64,000 nucleotides of DNA. It comes from Saturnia japonica. Taxonomy: Eukaryota > Arthropoda > Insecta > Lepidoptera > Saturniidae. Both the position numbers and the translations under genes were made by a program. The notes beneath the pieces were generated by a model. It was given only the letters and a program-made list of their open reading frames with translations. It was not told the DNA's origin and did no database searches. The stretch is taken from contig CM065321.1 of the NCBI GenBank assembly GCA_033032175.1, forward strand, positions 2,998,501 to 3,062,500, read 5' to 3'. Shown piece after piece: positions 1 to 10,549 of the stretch (positions within the stretch are counted from its first letter, which is position 1; every line of letters begins with the position of its first letter).

Positions 1-120
1 GTGAAAAAGGAAATTAAATTTTCTATTCAAATCATTTTTAATAGGATCTAACTCGATTCAAACGCGAGCGAAGTCGCGGGCAAAGCTATAGCCTATTTTA
101 TAGGATACCGATCATGAAAA

Positions 121-1132
121 TGTTTTTTTTTTCTCTCTGGACTTAACTCTAAAAACACCTTGAGAGGTTTTTATGAAATTTTGTAAAATAAAAAAATAAA
201 ATGAGTTTTTTAACTATGAACCTAGTATTATAAAATTTTGCATGTGACATGACATTCTTCAATTGATATGCTTTAAGAACTGTCAATAATTATTGTCAGG
301 CATCTGGAAAAAATATGTATCAAAAACTTTAAGTATAAATTAAGTCTCAAACGATTTGTGAAATTTTCTACGTCATTCGTCAATCGATAGGTCATAAAAA
401 ATACATTAATACATTTAGAAATCATAAATACGAGTAAAAATAAAAACACGAACACAGATTTGAGAAAAAGGCAGATGGAGCCTTCAGAATAACAAATTCG
501 GGACGTACATTTTGTTTTGTGTCCTTGACAATCAGTTAACAACACGCGCGTCCATTTGAACAATGTTGCTAGGGTTTTGAAATAAGTTTTATAGTGTTTT
601 ACCACTCCAACAGAGAAGTCGTTAGTTAATCCATCATCCGTCGTCAAAAAACTGATTTTGTACATGAAATGAAGGGCACCAATCAATCACCTCCTGATAC
701 CAATTTTCAACTAAAGATATATCTGCCTTCTTGAACGGACTATTATGTGACAAATATTACCGTACATTTAGTTTTATGATAGTCATTATGTTAGGTTATA
801 AATAAAATGATCTTCCAACGATGATACATATATTTTACGATAACTTTCAGGAAAATATTTCACTGTAACCTAGCAATATTTTTGTAATTTTGTGATATAT
901 ATCAAAATATGCTTTGTTACTCACGAAATGATACACCGTCTTCCTTTTTTGTTTTTGCGAAGAATTTTTGCAATGAAATGCACAACACTGCCATTTAATT
1001 GACATCCTTTCAAAATACTAATATGGGACATTCTCGTTCTTTGTCCGGCTCCATCTGCCTTTTTCTTAAATCTGTGAATACGAAATTAAAAAATTATTGC
1101 GTAATAAGCGCATGTGATACCGCGGGCACAGC
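121..1132 (+). repeat. Dispersed repeat, family I (copy 1), split by a later insertion
   Basis: The left part (121-452) carries the family motif 'ggacttaactctaaaaac', followed by a 'gaaattttgtaaa' stretch. The right part (1077-1132) is the usual end of the family, 'ataccgcgggcacagctact', a decayed CTAG-type terminus. The two parts join if 453-1076 is removed. Related copies lie near 3475, 17100, 35610, 49125, 58370 and 61320. No coding capacity is seen. Open frames here (for example 273-686 on the minus strand) are chance frames. Confidence 0.6.
453..1076. mobile_element. 624-bp terminal-inverted-repeat element (MITE-like)
   Basis: The element starts CACAGATTTGAGAAAAAGGC and ends with the reverse complement of CACAGATTTAAGAAAAAGGC. 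The inverted match runs about 30 bp with one mismatch and continues weakly further in. It is flanked by AACACGAA (445-452) and AATACGAA (1077-1084), an 8-bp target duplication with one difference. An 8-bp duplication fits hAT or P superfamilies, but the CACAG start is not typical hAT, so the superfamily is left open. There is no transposase frame, so it is non-autonomous. It interrupts a family I repeat, so it is the younger of the two. Confidence 0.7.
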
Positions 1133-1689
1133 TACTGTTTTTTTGGTAAGAAATAAGCTTTACTTTTTGAAAACAATAACTATAATAATGAACATACTGT
1201 TCATTGTGATAATTTCGACTTCCGCGATTTTTCTAGGGTAATAAAAATAGCATATCAGTATATACGTAGTATATTATTAGCTATATAGTAATTTTCAAGT
1301 GGGCAATAATTTCCGAACGATTAACCTAGTGTGTTATGTCCATCGCGGTCAGTAAGCCAAATGTGCAATCCAATGAACGCTTCCAAGATTTACGAGGAGA
1401 GAACTGAACCACAAGCAGATTCCAAAGCCTTGATCTGTGATTAATGACACGTAAAATATTAACGACCTATACAATCCTTCCTTTAAATTGCAAGATTACT
1501 AGCTTAGTTGTTGATAAAAATAAGCCCTTCCTCAAAAAATATGGGGCAAAAAATTTATTGGGTTACAAGTAGAAAAAGTACTATTTCCCCAATGTTATGA
1601 AATGTATTCTTCGGGTGTTTTTTTTTCTTAAATATACTACTCGATACTTAGCCTCTATCACACTTTTCTGGTGCAACCTGCTGATTAAC
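1133..1689. other. AT-rich stretch, nothing recognised
   Basis: No gene, repeat terminus or structured motif recognised. Contains short A/T runs only. Confidence 0.5.
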
Positions 1690-1920
1690 GAACGAGGAAA
1701 TGGCGATAGTGGAGTGTTAGGGATGTTTTGCCTGACTGAATCGCGACAACAATGCATGTGATGAAAAGTCCGTCATTTTGACTCGCTTTAGCGTGACGCG
1801 TTTCGAGATCAGCCTGTGAATATTCAGTTAAATTAATGCAGGCCAGCATGTCAATGGTGACCCTCCATGGATTACGATCTTTCGGTAGTCACCGTACCGT
1901 CAATTTGCCATGCTTCGTTT
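1690..1920 (+). repeat. LINE 3' end with hairpin tail (copy 1)
   Basis: The motif 'tttcgagatcagcctgtg' at 1800 is followed by a hairpin whose arms are GGTGAC (1856-1861) and GTCACC (1888-1893). The same arrangement, with changed bases, occurs near 32560-32680, 36545-36600, 46500 and 51790. At 36.4-36.6 kb it directly follows an RT C-terminus, so this is read as the 3' UTR of that LINE family. Confidence 0.5.
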
Positions 1921-2184
1921 TTATAAAACATATTTCATTCTTCTTTTGAAAACAGACGCCGGTAATAGAGAACTTATTTGCGGTTCGCAATAAACAATGA
2001 TGCAAAGCGCTTTCGGCAAATAAATGAAACATCGACTACATATGGATGGAGATCCATACGGCGTCTTGTAGTCTTGTGATGGAATGAAGAAGTTTGCTGA
2101 TGTAGTTCTTGCATACATTCACCAAAGTACAGCCGATAGGACACCGCCAAGCAAGTGAACCTACGCTACAGGCTTATTTCTAGA

Positions 2185-2490
2185 CTAGCTGCGTTCCACG
2201 GTTTCACCCATGTTAATGTTATCCGACAAACACCGCGCCGCCAACGCACCTGGTGTAGTCTTTCATAATTGTTCTTTCCACAAGTACAAATTATTTTAAT
2301 ATTTCATTATTTTTTAAACTATGTATCCAAATAACATACTACAAAGAGCAAAATTTAACTTTTATGATAAAGTAACTTTTGTACGTAAGTGTTAATATGC
2401 CATGTATAAAAATAAAGCTTAAAAATCACTTTAATTTTTCAACAAATTTTTGACACAAAATACCTTATTGTGGCTTATATACAAGATACC
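2185..2490 (-). mobile_element. Helitron-like (Lep1-type) non-autonomous element, 5'-truncated
   Basis: On the minus strand the sequence ends '...gtggaacgcagCTAGt', matching the plus-strand copy that ends at 26750. The interior (2380-2490) is the reverse complement of the interior of that copy (about 26460-26600): 'cttattgtggcttatata' here against 'tatacataagccacaataag' there. The CTAG end followed by T is the classical Helitron 3' terminus. The 5' half is missing. Confidence 0.6.
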
Positions 2491-2499
2491 ATTCTCTCC

Positions 2500-2720
2500 G
2501 ACTGCATCTCACCATCATAAAGCAGATATAACTTCCGCCTTAGAAGCACGCTTAGGTGTGTAGAATTCCGGAATGAACCGGAGTATATCCAGTAATGAAG
2601 CTACACAGTATCTATACATGACTTGCTGGCTACCACCATGCCCAGGGTGATTAAACCTATCCCAGAGATTCTCTTTTGCATTGTCGCATTTCGGGATCAG
2701 CCAGGCAATTAGATTAGTCA
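2500..2720. repeat. Old LINE-tail debris
   Basis: Contains 'tttcgggatcagccagg' and 'gagtatatccagtaatga', motifs shared with the hairpin-tail LINE debris at 12.6, 32.5 and 49.4 kb. Order and orientation are scrambled, so only membership is claimed. Confidence 0.35.
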
Positions 2721-3080
2721 GTCAGTCATATAATTCTGTGGGTCATGAATCTTTTTGAATATATATGTTATGTGACCTTGAGATCTCAAGCAATGAAGAC
2801 TTTATTGTACAAGGACTGAAATTGAGTTTTTTTTAATGTGTTAACATATCATAATTTCCACGCCCGACCCACACAATATCCTTATTTAGTGTAGTGAAAC
2901 TTTATTCAACACAAGAAGTCTACGTCCATGGGGATTCTAGTTCGAACTCTTTTCTACTAAATTATTCTCGGAAAGTATTTCTTGTAGGACACAATTATAG
3001 TGACGTGTAATCAACGTTTCTAAAACTTTACATGGTTTATGTTATGTTGGTATTCTTTCTACTACAAATTTGTCATATTA
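2721..3080. other. AT-rich stretch, nothing recognised
   Basis: No gene or repeat end recognised. Confidence 0.5.
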
Positions 3081-3437
3081 TCATTATTTTAATACGTGAA
3101 GCAAAAACTTTGTACCCCTTTTTAAGCGTATTGCGTGAACGAAAGTCTGTGGGATTTGGCATGGTTAAAGTTTATATAGAGGAAGAGTGCAGAAAGCTAA
3201 AATGTATCTATAATATCTGTTACTAATATATTAAATTAAATAAATGAATACTGCGAATCCTAACAAGCCAGTGCCATTGAACTGAGCCCCCCCAAAATAT
3301 TGAAATTGTCAAACAATGAAAAGTGACAGTAAGTGATATAATATTCATTGTTTAGGTTCATAATGCAAATGTCAAATAGAAAATAGTCTATGATTAAAAA
3401 TTCTCCCATCGAATTTCGATAATTGTTCGACCGCTAG
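3081..3437 (+). mobile_element. Helitron-like short element, family H (copy 1)
   Basis: Starts 'ttttaatacgtgaagcaaaa' and ends 'tgttcgaccgCTAGt'. Two further copies, both on the minus strand, lie at 45212-45570 and 49642-49930. They share 'gggatttggcatggttaaag', 'cgaatcctaa' and the CTAG end. The 64-aa frame at 3032-3226 is inside this repeat and is not conserved as protein in the other copies, so it is not called. Confidence 0.6.
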
Positions 3438-3474
3438 TATTAATAAATCTACTTCTCTATGTACATTTTTTTAC

Positions 3475-3885
3475 CTATGATGACTTCTAATTTGACATTT
3501 AATTTTTTGCTCTGTTTGTTCCTTCTGGACTTATCTCAAAAACGGCTCTACCAATTTTAATGATATTTTGAACAAGGTAAGAGCAAGTACAATGTACATC
3601 TGTTATAACGAATATGACATTTTAATTATTTCTTTGTATGTCCGGATTTAACTCAAAAACGGCTTAACCGATGAAGGTTATGGCATTCCGTAAATGATTC
3701 CATAATTGTCGGTAATTCTAAAAATTATTAAATCTCAGCCAAATTTTATGATATTTTATACACGGGAAGCAATTTTATTTTATTATTACCCAATCGACAG
3801 GGTATATGCATTGTCACTAACAAAAAATAATGTACGAGATGAAAATAAACGCCAAATTGCGTGCAAAGCCGCGGAGCACCGCTAG
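3475..3885 (+). repeat. Family I repeat (copy 2), two heads and one CTAG end
   Basis: Two copies of the head motif occur, 'ggacttatctcaaaaacggc' near 3527 and 'ggatttaactcaaaaacggc' near 3645. A single end follows, 'gcaaagccgcggagcaccgCTAGt'-like, at 3885. This suggests one copy nested in, or partly duplicated on, another. Confidence 0.55.
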
Positions 3886-4757
3886 TAATTTGTAAAAATA
3901 ATTACTTACGACTTCTTTTCATGTGTTTAATACATGTCAACTCCATGCATTATTATAACAGGGCTGAAAATTAGTTAACCAAGCGACTACAACAATAAAG
4001 TAACTTTAACCATAGTTCTGTTTTATCTAATTAACTCAATTCTGTTAACGTTCAATAACAAGACTTTGAGTTTTACTCAATACTTTGAGTAATTAAGACC
4101 GTGATGTTTCTGTACAAGTTAATTATGAAGTACTTAAGTTCATCTGCTGCGTCGATCGCTCATCACAACATCTCAGTTTTATTTAAATTTAAAAGCCGTA
4201 TTTAGGTACCTAAATCTTACATTCTCGACTTTACAAGTATTGTTGTCAAAATGTTAAGGTTATTAACCTTTCACCAGTAGATGTCACCTTAGTGTTCAAG
4301 ATAATACATATTTATAAATATCTATTAAATCTATATCACCTAAAAAAAGCACGTATAAGCAGATAGAGATACATTTTTTACCTAACATAATCATATTAGA
4401 TGTCATCCGGTCGCTTCGATGTATGTTAATTAAATTTTAATAATAATAATTGATAAACGGTGTCCCAGGCTATAGTTCAGTTCTTTGTAATGTTGCGTTA
4501 ATATCTGTCCAACTGTTTAAGTGTAACAAACAAACAAACTTACATCCGCATTTATCTATACTAATGTTGCTGGTTTCAAGCATAACATATAGTTTTTTTT
4601 TTTTTTTTTGAACGCAATTTTGTAGCATATTCATGGGCGCTGGCAGCACCTGTTGAGAAAGAAAATACATAGAAAAGGTTAAGATTTTTTTTTTATCGAG
4701 TTACTGTTTGAATAAAAACTTAATGAGTCTAGGTTGCTGTAATACGTATATTAACTA
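3886..4757. other. AT-rich stretch, nothing recognised
   Basis: No gene recognised. A run of T near 4591-4609 could be an old poly(A) scar on the minus strand, but no LINE tail is recognisable next to it. Confidence 0.4.
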
Positions 4758-5626
4758 TCTATCTATACATAATATAACATGAAGTCGCTTCCCGCTATCT
4801 GTCCTTATATACGCCTGAGATTTTTTAAACTACCCAACGAATTTTAATGCGGTTTTCACTAATATTTAGAGATTTTTTTACGAAAGGTTTATATAAACAA
4901 TACATTCCAATTAAGTCACTGTATAGTAGAGAAAATTCAAGTATTTGTAATTAACCCTTCAAAAAATGATTTTCGGGTGATTGCAAGGTTTACGCTGGCT
5001 AAACCTTATGAGATACATCAAAATGTTCTAAAGAATTGCAGTTCCTCAAAAAGAACAATTAAAATAATTACGTTATTTGCGAAACCATTTTCTCCATTTC
5101 AGTATTAATTTTAATCAAGATAAATTTGTTAGTTAACTTGGGCATTTAATGTAGATTAAGATTGTCCTTTTTCAGTTTTCCATTTAAATGAATACCGTAG
5201 AAGATACCATGAATTCAAAGTTATTCACGACCAAAGCGCACTATTCGTAACTATGAAGCTACATAACATACCATCACGCCTGTATCCCCGAGGTGTTAGG
5301 CAGAGGTGTACACCCACAGTTCGCCGGGTATGTTTTAGGTCCCATGTCATAGGGGGCGAACCTATTGCCATTAATCAGGAACGAAGCCAAACTCCAAGCT
5401 GATGCTGAGAATTTCATAGAAAAACCCAATAGCATTTTGCTCGACATGAGAATCGAAACTAGGATCTCCAACATAGCAGTCGCGTTCAGAATCACTAGGC
5501 TAATGAGGAAGTTATGAAGCTATGAAATGTCAATATTAAAGCGATAAACTCTAAATAAGACTTTATTAAATATAAAATACATCACTTTCTAAATTCTACC
5601 CGTGCGAAGCTGGGGCGGGTCGCTAG
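4758..5626 (+). mobile_element. Helitron-like element with CTAG end, carrying a nested short repeat
   Basis: The head contains 'tgaagtcgcttcccgctatc' (4780s) followed by 'tttaaactacccaacgaatt'. The end is 'cgaagctggggcgggtcgCTAGt' type at 5607-5626. The same end occurs at 31542-31545. The middle holds a different repeat (5262-5470), evidently a later insertion. No protein frame is recognised. Confidence 0.55.
5262..5470 (+). repeat. SINE-like short interspersed repeat, family C (copy 1)
   Basis: Begins 'acataacataccatcacgcc' with 'tgtatccccgaggtgttagg', then 'gtgtacacccacagttcgcc' and 'catagggggcgaacctattg'. The second copy in the window is at 52200-52325. The layout resembles a common moth short interspersed repeat. 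I see no clear tRNA-like A and B boxes, so SINE origin is an inference. Confidence 0.5.
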
Positions 5627-5639
5627 TTGTCTATAAATT

Positions 5640-5870
5640 ATATTTTAATAACCGAGTTCGGAAAAAAGAGGAGGTTACTCAATTCAGCCATAACTTCTTT
5701 GTTTATGAAACGATTTGGATTTTTTTTTTTGTCGGAAAGAGGATACCTCAAGGTTAGTCTCACTTTAACTTCATTGGCATTGGACCTTCGAATCCGAAGA
5801 TACACCACGAAACTCCTCAAAATTATTATAGCTAGTTTCCTTTTTTGTTTAAAATTGTCTTGTTAGTTGT
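5640..5870 (+). repeat. Dispersed repeat, family B (copy 1)
   Basis: Carries 'gaggaggttactcaattcag', then 'ataacttctttgtttatgaa', then 'ggatacctcaaggttagtct', and ends 'tttgtttaaaattgtcttgt'. The same order is seen at 50715-50965, at 39905-40002 continued at 42093-42135, and on the minus strand at 14935-15090 and 58855-59070. Short frames on both strands (5627-5866, 5638-5820) fall in this repeat and are ignored. Confidence 0.55.
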
Positions 5871-5934
5871 ACAGTATAGTATGTAGATGCCAATGCGCTC
5901 CCCTGGAAGTAATCCTGGCGGCACCCATGAGCCT

Positions 5935-6060
5935 ATTTATTTAAGAAGGTTATAAGCTATAAAAATTTACGGTAAGACTTTAAGGAGTGGACCAGTGACC
6001 ATGAACGTCAAGCAATCGGAAAAGCTGTAGACTAGTACGGGAAGTGAAAATAACGATGGA
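5935..6060 (+). repeat. Fragment of a Lep1-type Helitron-like element
   Basis: Shares 'aagaaggttataagctataa' and 'gaccatgaacgtcaagcaat' with the copy at 15200-15470. No terminus is present. Confidence 0.4.
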
Positions 6061-6125
6061 CTACACAGGTACAAACCCTACTATTTAATATAGTATCCTA
6101 CTATATTAGACGTCTGACTACAATA

Positions 6126-6149
6126 TTATATATATATATATATATATAG
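6126..6149. repeat. (TA)n microsatellite
   Basis: About 12 alternating TA units read directly, in an AT-rich context. Confidence 0.9.
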
Positions 6150-6320
6150 TAGGCGAAACTACTATATATTTGGGCCGCAGCCTTTATCTCTTTCTGAACG
6201 ATACTTGGTATGTCATTGTCAATTTGATTAAGTAATTGTCTGTCTATCAAGAATTAAGAAATATTCCTTTATAAAATAAAATATTAATTTGCAATATATT
6301 TCTTCTTTTACCGTCTACTA

Positions 6321-7590
6321 TATTTGATACAAAAAAAGTTGGCATCCCTAGTTGGAGGCAACGCGGTGGAGATTGGATCCAATAAATTTGACACAGATGA
6401 AATCGTTAAGCGTTACTAGTAATGTAGATTAGACAAACTGTTGCCCACAAGCTTCGCTAAGCAATTAAAAAATTGTACGTCCTATTCCACGACATAATTT
6501 ACTTCAGTGCCAAATTTTATTGAAATCCATCCAGCTGTTGGAGCGTAATTAATGGACAAGCATTAAAACAAACATACTTTCATTTTTGTAATGCATAATA
6601 GATGAACTGAAAGAACAACACGACACGAAACTAATTTATTTAGGCACGCTGAAAATGTTTGAATCACTATCATATTTTATGATAGCAAATATAACAAAAT
6701 ATCCAAGCAAATGTAACCATGTCATCTTGCGTAGATATATCTCTGTATATTAGCCCTTAAACACAATAAAACATTTTATTATGATATTAATTTTGGAAGA
6801 ATGTAGGCTCAGGATATTTTAGGTTGTCAAAATAGAACATAGGTACTGTACATTAACATGGGTATCTGTAGTGTGGTGTGTAATATCAAAGACATCCTTT
6901 GTCCATACCCAACGTTATGTATTCAATACGTTTCAGTACATTTTAGACAATGAGATCTTATGTTTTAAGCCCATTACAATCATTTTTTTAGTCTTAAGCC
7001 CCATCCACATGCTTGTCAAACCATGACAAACATTCACAAATTCAAACATGTGGCTAGAACGTTTGGCTGGACTTGTGAAGATTTGCCTTGGCTTGCTACC
7101 GATTCGACCGAAGTCGGTATTTGATGCACAAATCAAAGGAGCTTGTGGTAAGCGCTTGCGATGCGTCCACACGTTTGCGTGTAGTTAGTATCGCTAGCGT
7201 GAAACAAATACTCGATAAATAATTTAAAACACCTGGTACGGTTTCTGTGAATTTTTACTATCATCGTAGATGAATTTTTCGTAGGTATCAGTTTTGCTTC
7301 TTTTTACAATACAGATAGATTAAACCGTCATGCTTGCTTATCCTAAATACACTAGCACACTCGCATACGTGTGGATAACTATCTTTGGCTTGCCTATTTT
7401 ATCCAAGCGTTTGTAGAGGTTTGAAATTTGTGGCAAGTGGCAAGCATATGGATGAGGCATTATATTTTAGCGACATCTCTCGCCACAACTGATGCATCCT
7501 AAACATAGCGACATCTCCGCTACAACTGACATCCTACATCGCGATATAGAAATTAACCGAACAATTGAGTATATATACAAGAGCCCGACA
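6321..7590 (+). repeat. 1.27-kb repeat A, copy A1
   Basis: Starts 'tatttgatacaaaaaaagtt' and ends in 'tatatacaagagcccgac', where Jockey RT sequence begins. The same start recurs at 9014 (A2), just after the RT fragment. A third, minus-strand copy of only the last part lies at 53170-53440. A1 holds a TIR element (6997-7459). The direct-repeat, RT, direct-repeat layout looks superficially like an LTR element, but the RT is of non-LTR type and the repeat lacks TG...CA ends. The short minus-strand frame at 6933-7172 is not a gene. Confidence 0.7.
6997..7459. mobile_element. 463-bp MITE, PIF/Harbinger-like, inside A1
   Basis: Left end AGCCCCATCCACATGCTTG and right end (reverse complement) TGCCTCATCCATATGCTTG form an imperfect terminal inverted repeat. 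It continues about 50 bp inward (…attcacaaattcaaa… against …ccacaaatttcaaa…). Flanks are TTA (6994-6996) and TTA (7460-7462), the 3-bp TWA duplication expected of PIF/Harbinger. There is no transposase. The interior is rich in short palindromes around 'aagcgcttgcgatgcgtcc'. Confidence 0.65.
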
Positions 7591-7593
7591 ATA

Positions 7594-8985
7594 ACTGTTG
7601 GGCGTAAGCCCGGCAAGAGCGCGTCGCTTCCCGACAGCTACCGCCCGATCAGTCTCCTAAATACGTTAGGGAAAATTTACGAGCGGATCCTTCTGAACCG
7701 TCTCAAGCCAGTAATAGAGGAGAAAGACCTCTATCCGCCTGAGCAATTCGGTTTCCGTGCTAGACATTCTTGCACTCATCAAGTGCACCGCCTCACGGAG
7801 CACGTTACATCTAATTTTGCAGAATTGTATAAACCCCGCCGTACACTTGCGGTCTTTTTCGACGTGGCCAAGGCCTTTGATAAGGTCTGGCACGAGGGAT
7901 TGATCTACAAGTTATACCGCTTTGAAGTCCCCGATAGGTTAATTAAAATAATTTGCAATTATCTAACAGATCGCACCTTTCGCTATAGAGTGGAAGGTGA
8001 ATTGTCCACGCCCCGTCCAATACGCTCAGGCGTTCCCCAAGGTTCGATCCTGGCTCCTAGCCTATTTAACCTGTACGGCAGTGACCTACCTCGACTCCCG
8101 GAGGTCGAGGTAGGGCTATACGCTGAGGATACAGTCATATATGCCTCAAATAGGAATAGATCCCACCTCAGACACAAAGTCCAACGCGCCGTGACCACTC
8201 TCGGGAAGTGGTTTAACGAATGGCGAATAGCGGTTAATCCCTCGAAGAGCGCCGCGATGCTCTTCGATGCGGATTCGTCACGGATACCGTGGAATCTTAA
8301 ACCTATTAAACTCTACGGTAATCCGATTCCTTTTGTAAGAGAGACCAAATATCTAGGGGTAACCCTAGATAGTAAGCTCTCTTTTAGACCTCACAGCCGT
8401 AAGGTTAGGAACAGGGCCGCGTGGGTCCTGGGCCGGTTGCATCCTCTGTTGTGTTCGGTGAGTAAAATGTCCACGCGACATAAGCTCACGCTCTACAAGA
8501 TGTGTATTCGACCGATTTTGACATACAGTTGCGCTGCGTTCGCACATATGTCCGAGTCGAATTTTAAACGGTTACAATCGATACAGAATAGGTTTCTCCA
8601 TCGCCTCACCGGGGCCCCGTGGTATGTTCGTTGCGAAGATCTCCATAGAGATATGGAGCTTCCTTCGATACATGCCTACGTTAAACAGCTCTCCCGTTCG
8701 TATTTCGACACCACGTCGAATCACGCGAATCCGTTAATAAAAACAGCCGCTACATATGTCCCGGTACCCACGACCATCCGGTGCAAACGCCGGCCGCGAA
8801 ATATTTTTATTGATCCCGACGATCACATCGAAAATGCGAATAAATACTACACATCCGTCTCTCCAAACAGAGCGTGCCAACGCCCACGCCCGCGTAACCA
8901 CCGCTCTCTCCGCAGAGGACGGGCGGTCAATTTCGCTCCCGCACACCCGTCACGTCCACCCTCTCTAGCGGCAACCCAAGCCTAG
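7594..8985 (+). pseudogene. Jockey-type non-LTR retrotransposon reverse transcriptase, truncated
   Basis: Encodes the RT part of the ORF2 protein of a non-LTR (LINE) element, which copies element RNA into DNA at the target site. The frame is open from 7492, but residues 1-35 derive from repeat A. Homology starts near residue 36 at the '(V)GRKPGK…YRPISLLNTLGK' block. Other blocks seen are FFDVAKAFD (catalytic Asp at about residue 124), SGVPQGSILAP (about 183-193), YAED (210-213), and a Jockey-type C-terminus (MCIRPILTY, LTGAP, RDMELPSI). The family's YADD/FADD box reads YAED, so a catalytic Asp is Glu, changed at codon 8125-8127. The endonuclease domain and 5' end are absent, and the 3' UTR stops at 'cccttggg' (9013), where repeat A2 begins. 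The C-terminus closely matches the minus-strand fragment at 60569-61105, so both are the same family. Inactive copy. Confidence 0.85.
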
Positions 8986-9013
8986 GTCCGTTCCTCGGAG
9001 TGAAACCCTTGGG

Positions 9014-10370
9014 TATTTGATACAAAAAAAGTTGGCATCCCTAGTTGGAGGCAACGCGGTGGAGATTGGATCCAATAAATTTGACACAGATGAAATCGTT
9101 AAGCGTTACTAGTAATGTAGATTAGACAAACTGTTGCCCATAAGCTTCGCTAAGCAATTAAAAAATTGTACGTCCTATTCCACGACATAATTACTTCAGG
9201 CCAAATTTTATTGAAATCCATCCATGGTTAGAGTAATTAATTGACAATTATTAACAGACCATACTTTCGCATTGAAGTGGAAGGGAATTCCGACACGAAA
9301 CTAATTTATTTAGGCACGCTGAAAAGTTTGAATCACTATCCTATTTTACTAGCAAATATAACAAAATATCCAAGCAAGTGTAAGCCATGGTCATCTTGCG
9401 AGGATATATCTCTGTATATTAGCCCTTAAACAGAATAAAACATTTCTCACCTGATATTAATTTTGGAACAATGTAGGCTCAGGATATTTTAGGTTGTCAA
9501 AATGGAACATAGGCTTACATTAACATGGGTATCTGTAGTGCGGTGTCTTCGATCGGATTCGTCCTTTGTCCGTACCCAACGTTATATTCAATACGTTTCC
9601 GTACCTTTTAGACAATGAGATCTTATGGTTTTAACCCATTACAACATCTTCTTAGTCTTAAGCCCCATCCACATGCTTGTCAAACCATGTTAAACATTCA
9701 CAAATTGACATGTGGCTAGAACGTTTGGCTGGACTTGTGAAAGATGTCCTGACTTGCTACCGCTTCTACGAAGTCGGTATTTTTTGCACAAATCAAAGGA
9801 GCTTTGGTAAGCGCTTGCGATGCGTCCACACGTTTGCGTGTAGTTAGTACGGTTACAATGAAACAAATACTCGATCCATCACTTCAAACACCTGGTACCG
9901 GTTTCTGTGAATTTTTACTATCATCGTAGATGAATTTTTCGTTGATATCAGTTGCCTACGTTAACCTCTCCACGATTCAGATAGATTAAACCGTCATGCT
10001 TGCTTATCCTTAATACACTAGCACACTCGCATATGTCCGGATAACCTATCTTTGGCTTGCAAACTTGCCAAGCGTTTGTAGAGGTTTGAAATTTGTGATC
10101 CAAGTGAAAAGCGAATGGATGAGGCATTATTCTCTCCGAACACAGCTCTCGCCACAACTGACGCATCCTAAACCACCGCGACTCTCCGCAGGACGGCGGT
10201 CATCCTACATCGCGCTACACTCACCCGAACCCTTGAGTGCTATACCCAAGAACCCGACATACCGTTGTGAGCTCCCTGGACATAACACCTGTCTGGTCGA
10301 AGGATCCTCCCTTGCTATCACGTTAGGACCTTTACTGCAATATTTGCTACTGAAAACTCGTATTATCACA
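9014..10370 (+). repeat. Repeat A, copy A2: mosaic of A1 and the Jockey RT ORF
   Basis: The first ~175 bp are nearly identical to A1. Further on, A2 departs from A1 in short patches, and in many patches it matches the Jockey ORF at a collinear offset of about 1275-1290 bp. Examples are 'cttcgatcggattcgtcc' (9547) against 8262, 'agtggaaggg' (9276) against 7989, 'gcctacgttaa' (9954) against 8674, and 'aaccaccgc' (10171) against 8896. The right end (10250-10370) continues past the A1/RT junction and resembles the reverse complement of 53170-53330. The 117-aa and 95-aa frames here are not genes. Confidence 0.7.
9661..10126. mobile_element. Second version of the PIF/Harbinger-like MITE, inside A2
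   Basis: Starts AGCCCCATCCACATGCTTG after TTA (9658-9660) and ends GAGGCA before TTA (10127-10129), as in A1. The interior shows the same patchy substitutions as the rest of A2, so it is part of the A2 duplication and not an independent insertion. Confidence 0.55.
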
Positions 10371-10549
10371 CAGGTAAGGTTCTGCTTTCGATGTCGACTT
10401 TTTTTTTTTTTTACATGATATATAAGCAACTTTTGATGTAGAAAACATTCCAGATTTTGAAACAATACGCATGGTTCAGTCCTACCTCCCATAGGGCTTT
10501 CAAAGATTTCAATTTATAATATCATAGCTCTACAACATGTTCAGTTATT

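Noticed and set aside
273..686. 137-codon minus-strand frame
   Set aside because: It spans a family I repeat and the edge of a TIR element, is low in complexity, and shows no domain.
5262..5470. tRNA gene or tRNA-derived SINE head
   Set aside because: I could not fold a cloverleaf or find convincing A and B boxes. Kept only as a SINE-like repeat.
6321..10370. LTR retrotransposon (direct repeats around an RT)
   Set aside because: The RT is of Jockey (non-LTR) type, no gag, protease, integrase, primer-binding site or TG...CA ends are seen, and A2 is a mosaic.
10065..10418. 117-codon frame
   Set aside because: It lies in the mosaic A2 repeat and reaches into unrelated sequence. No domain.
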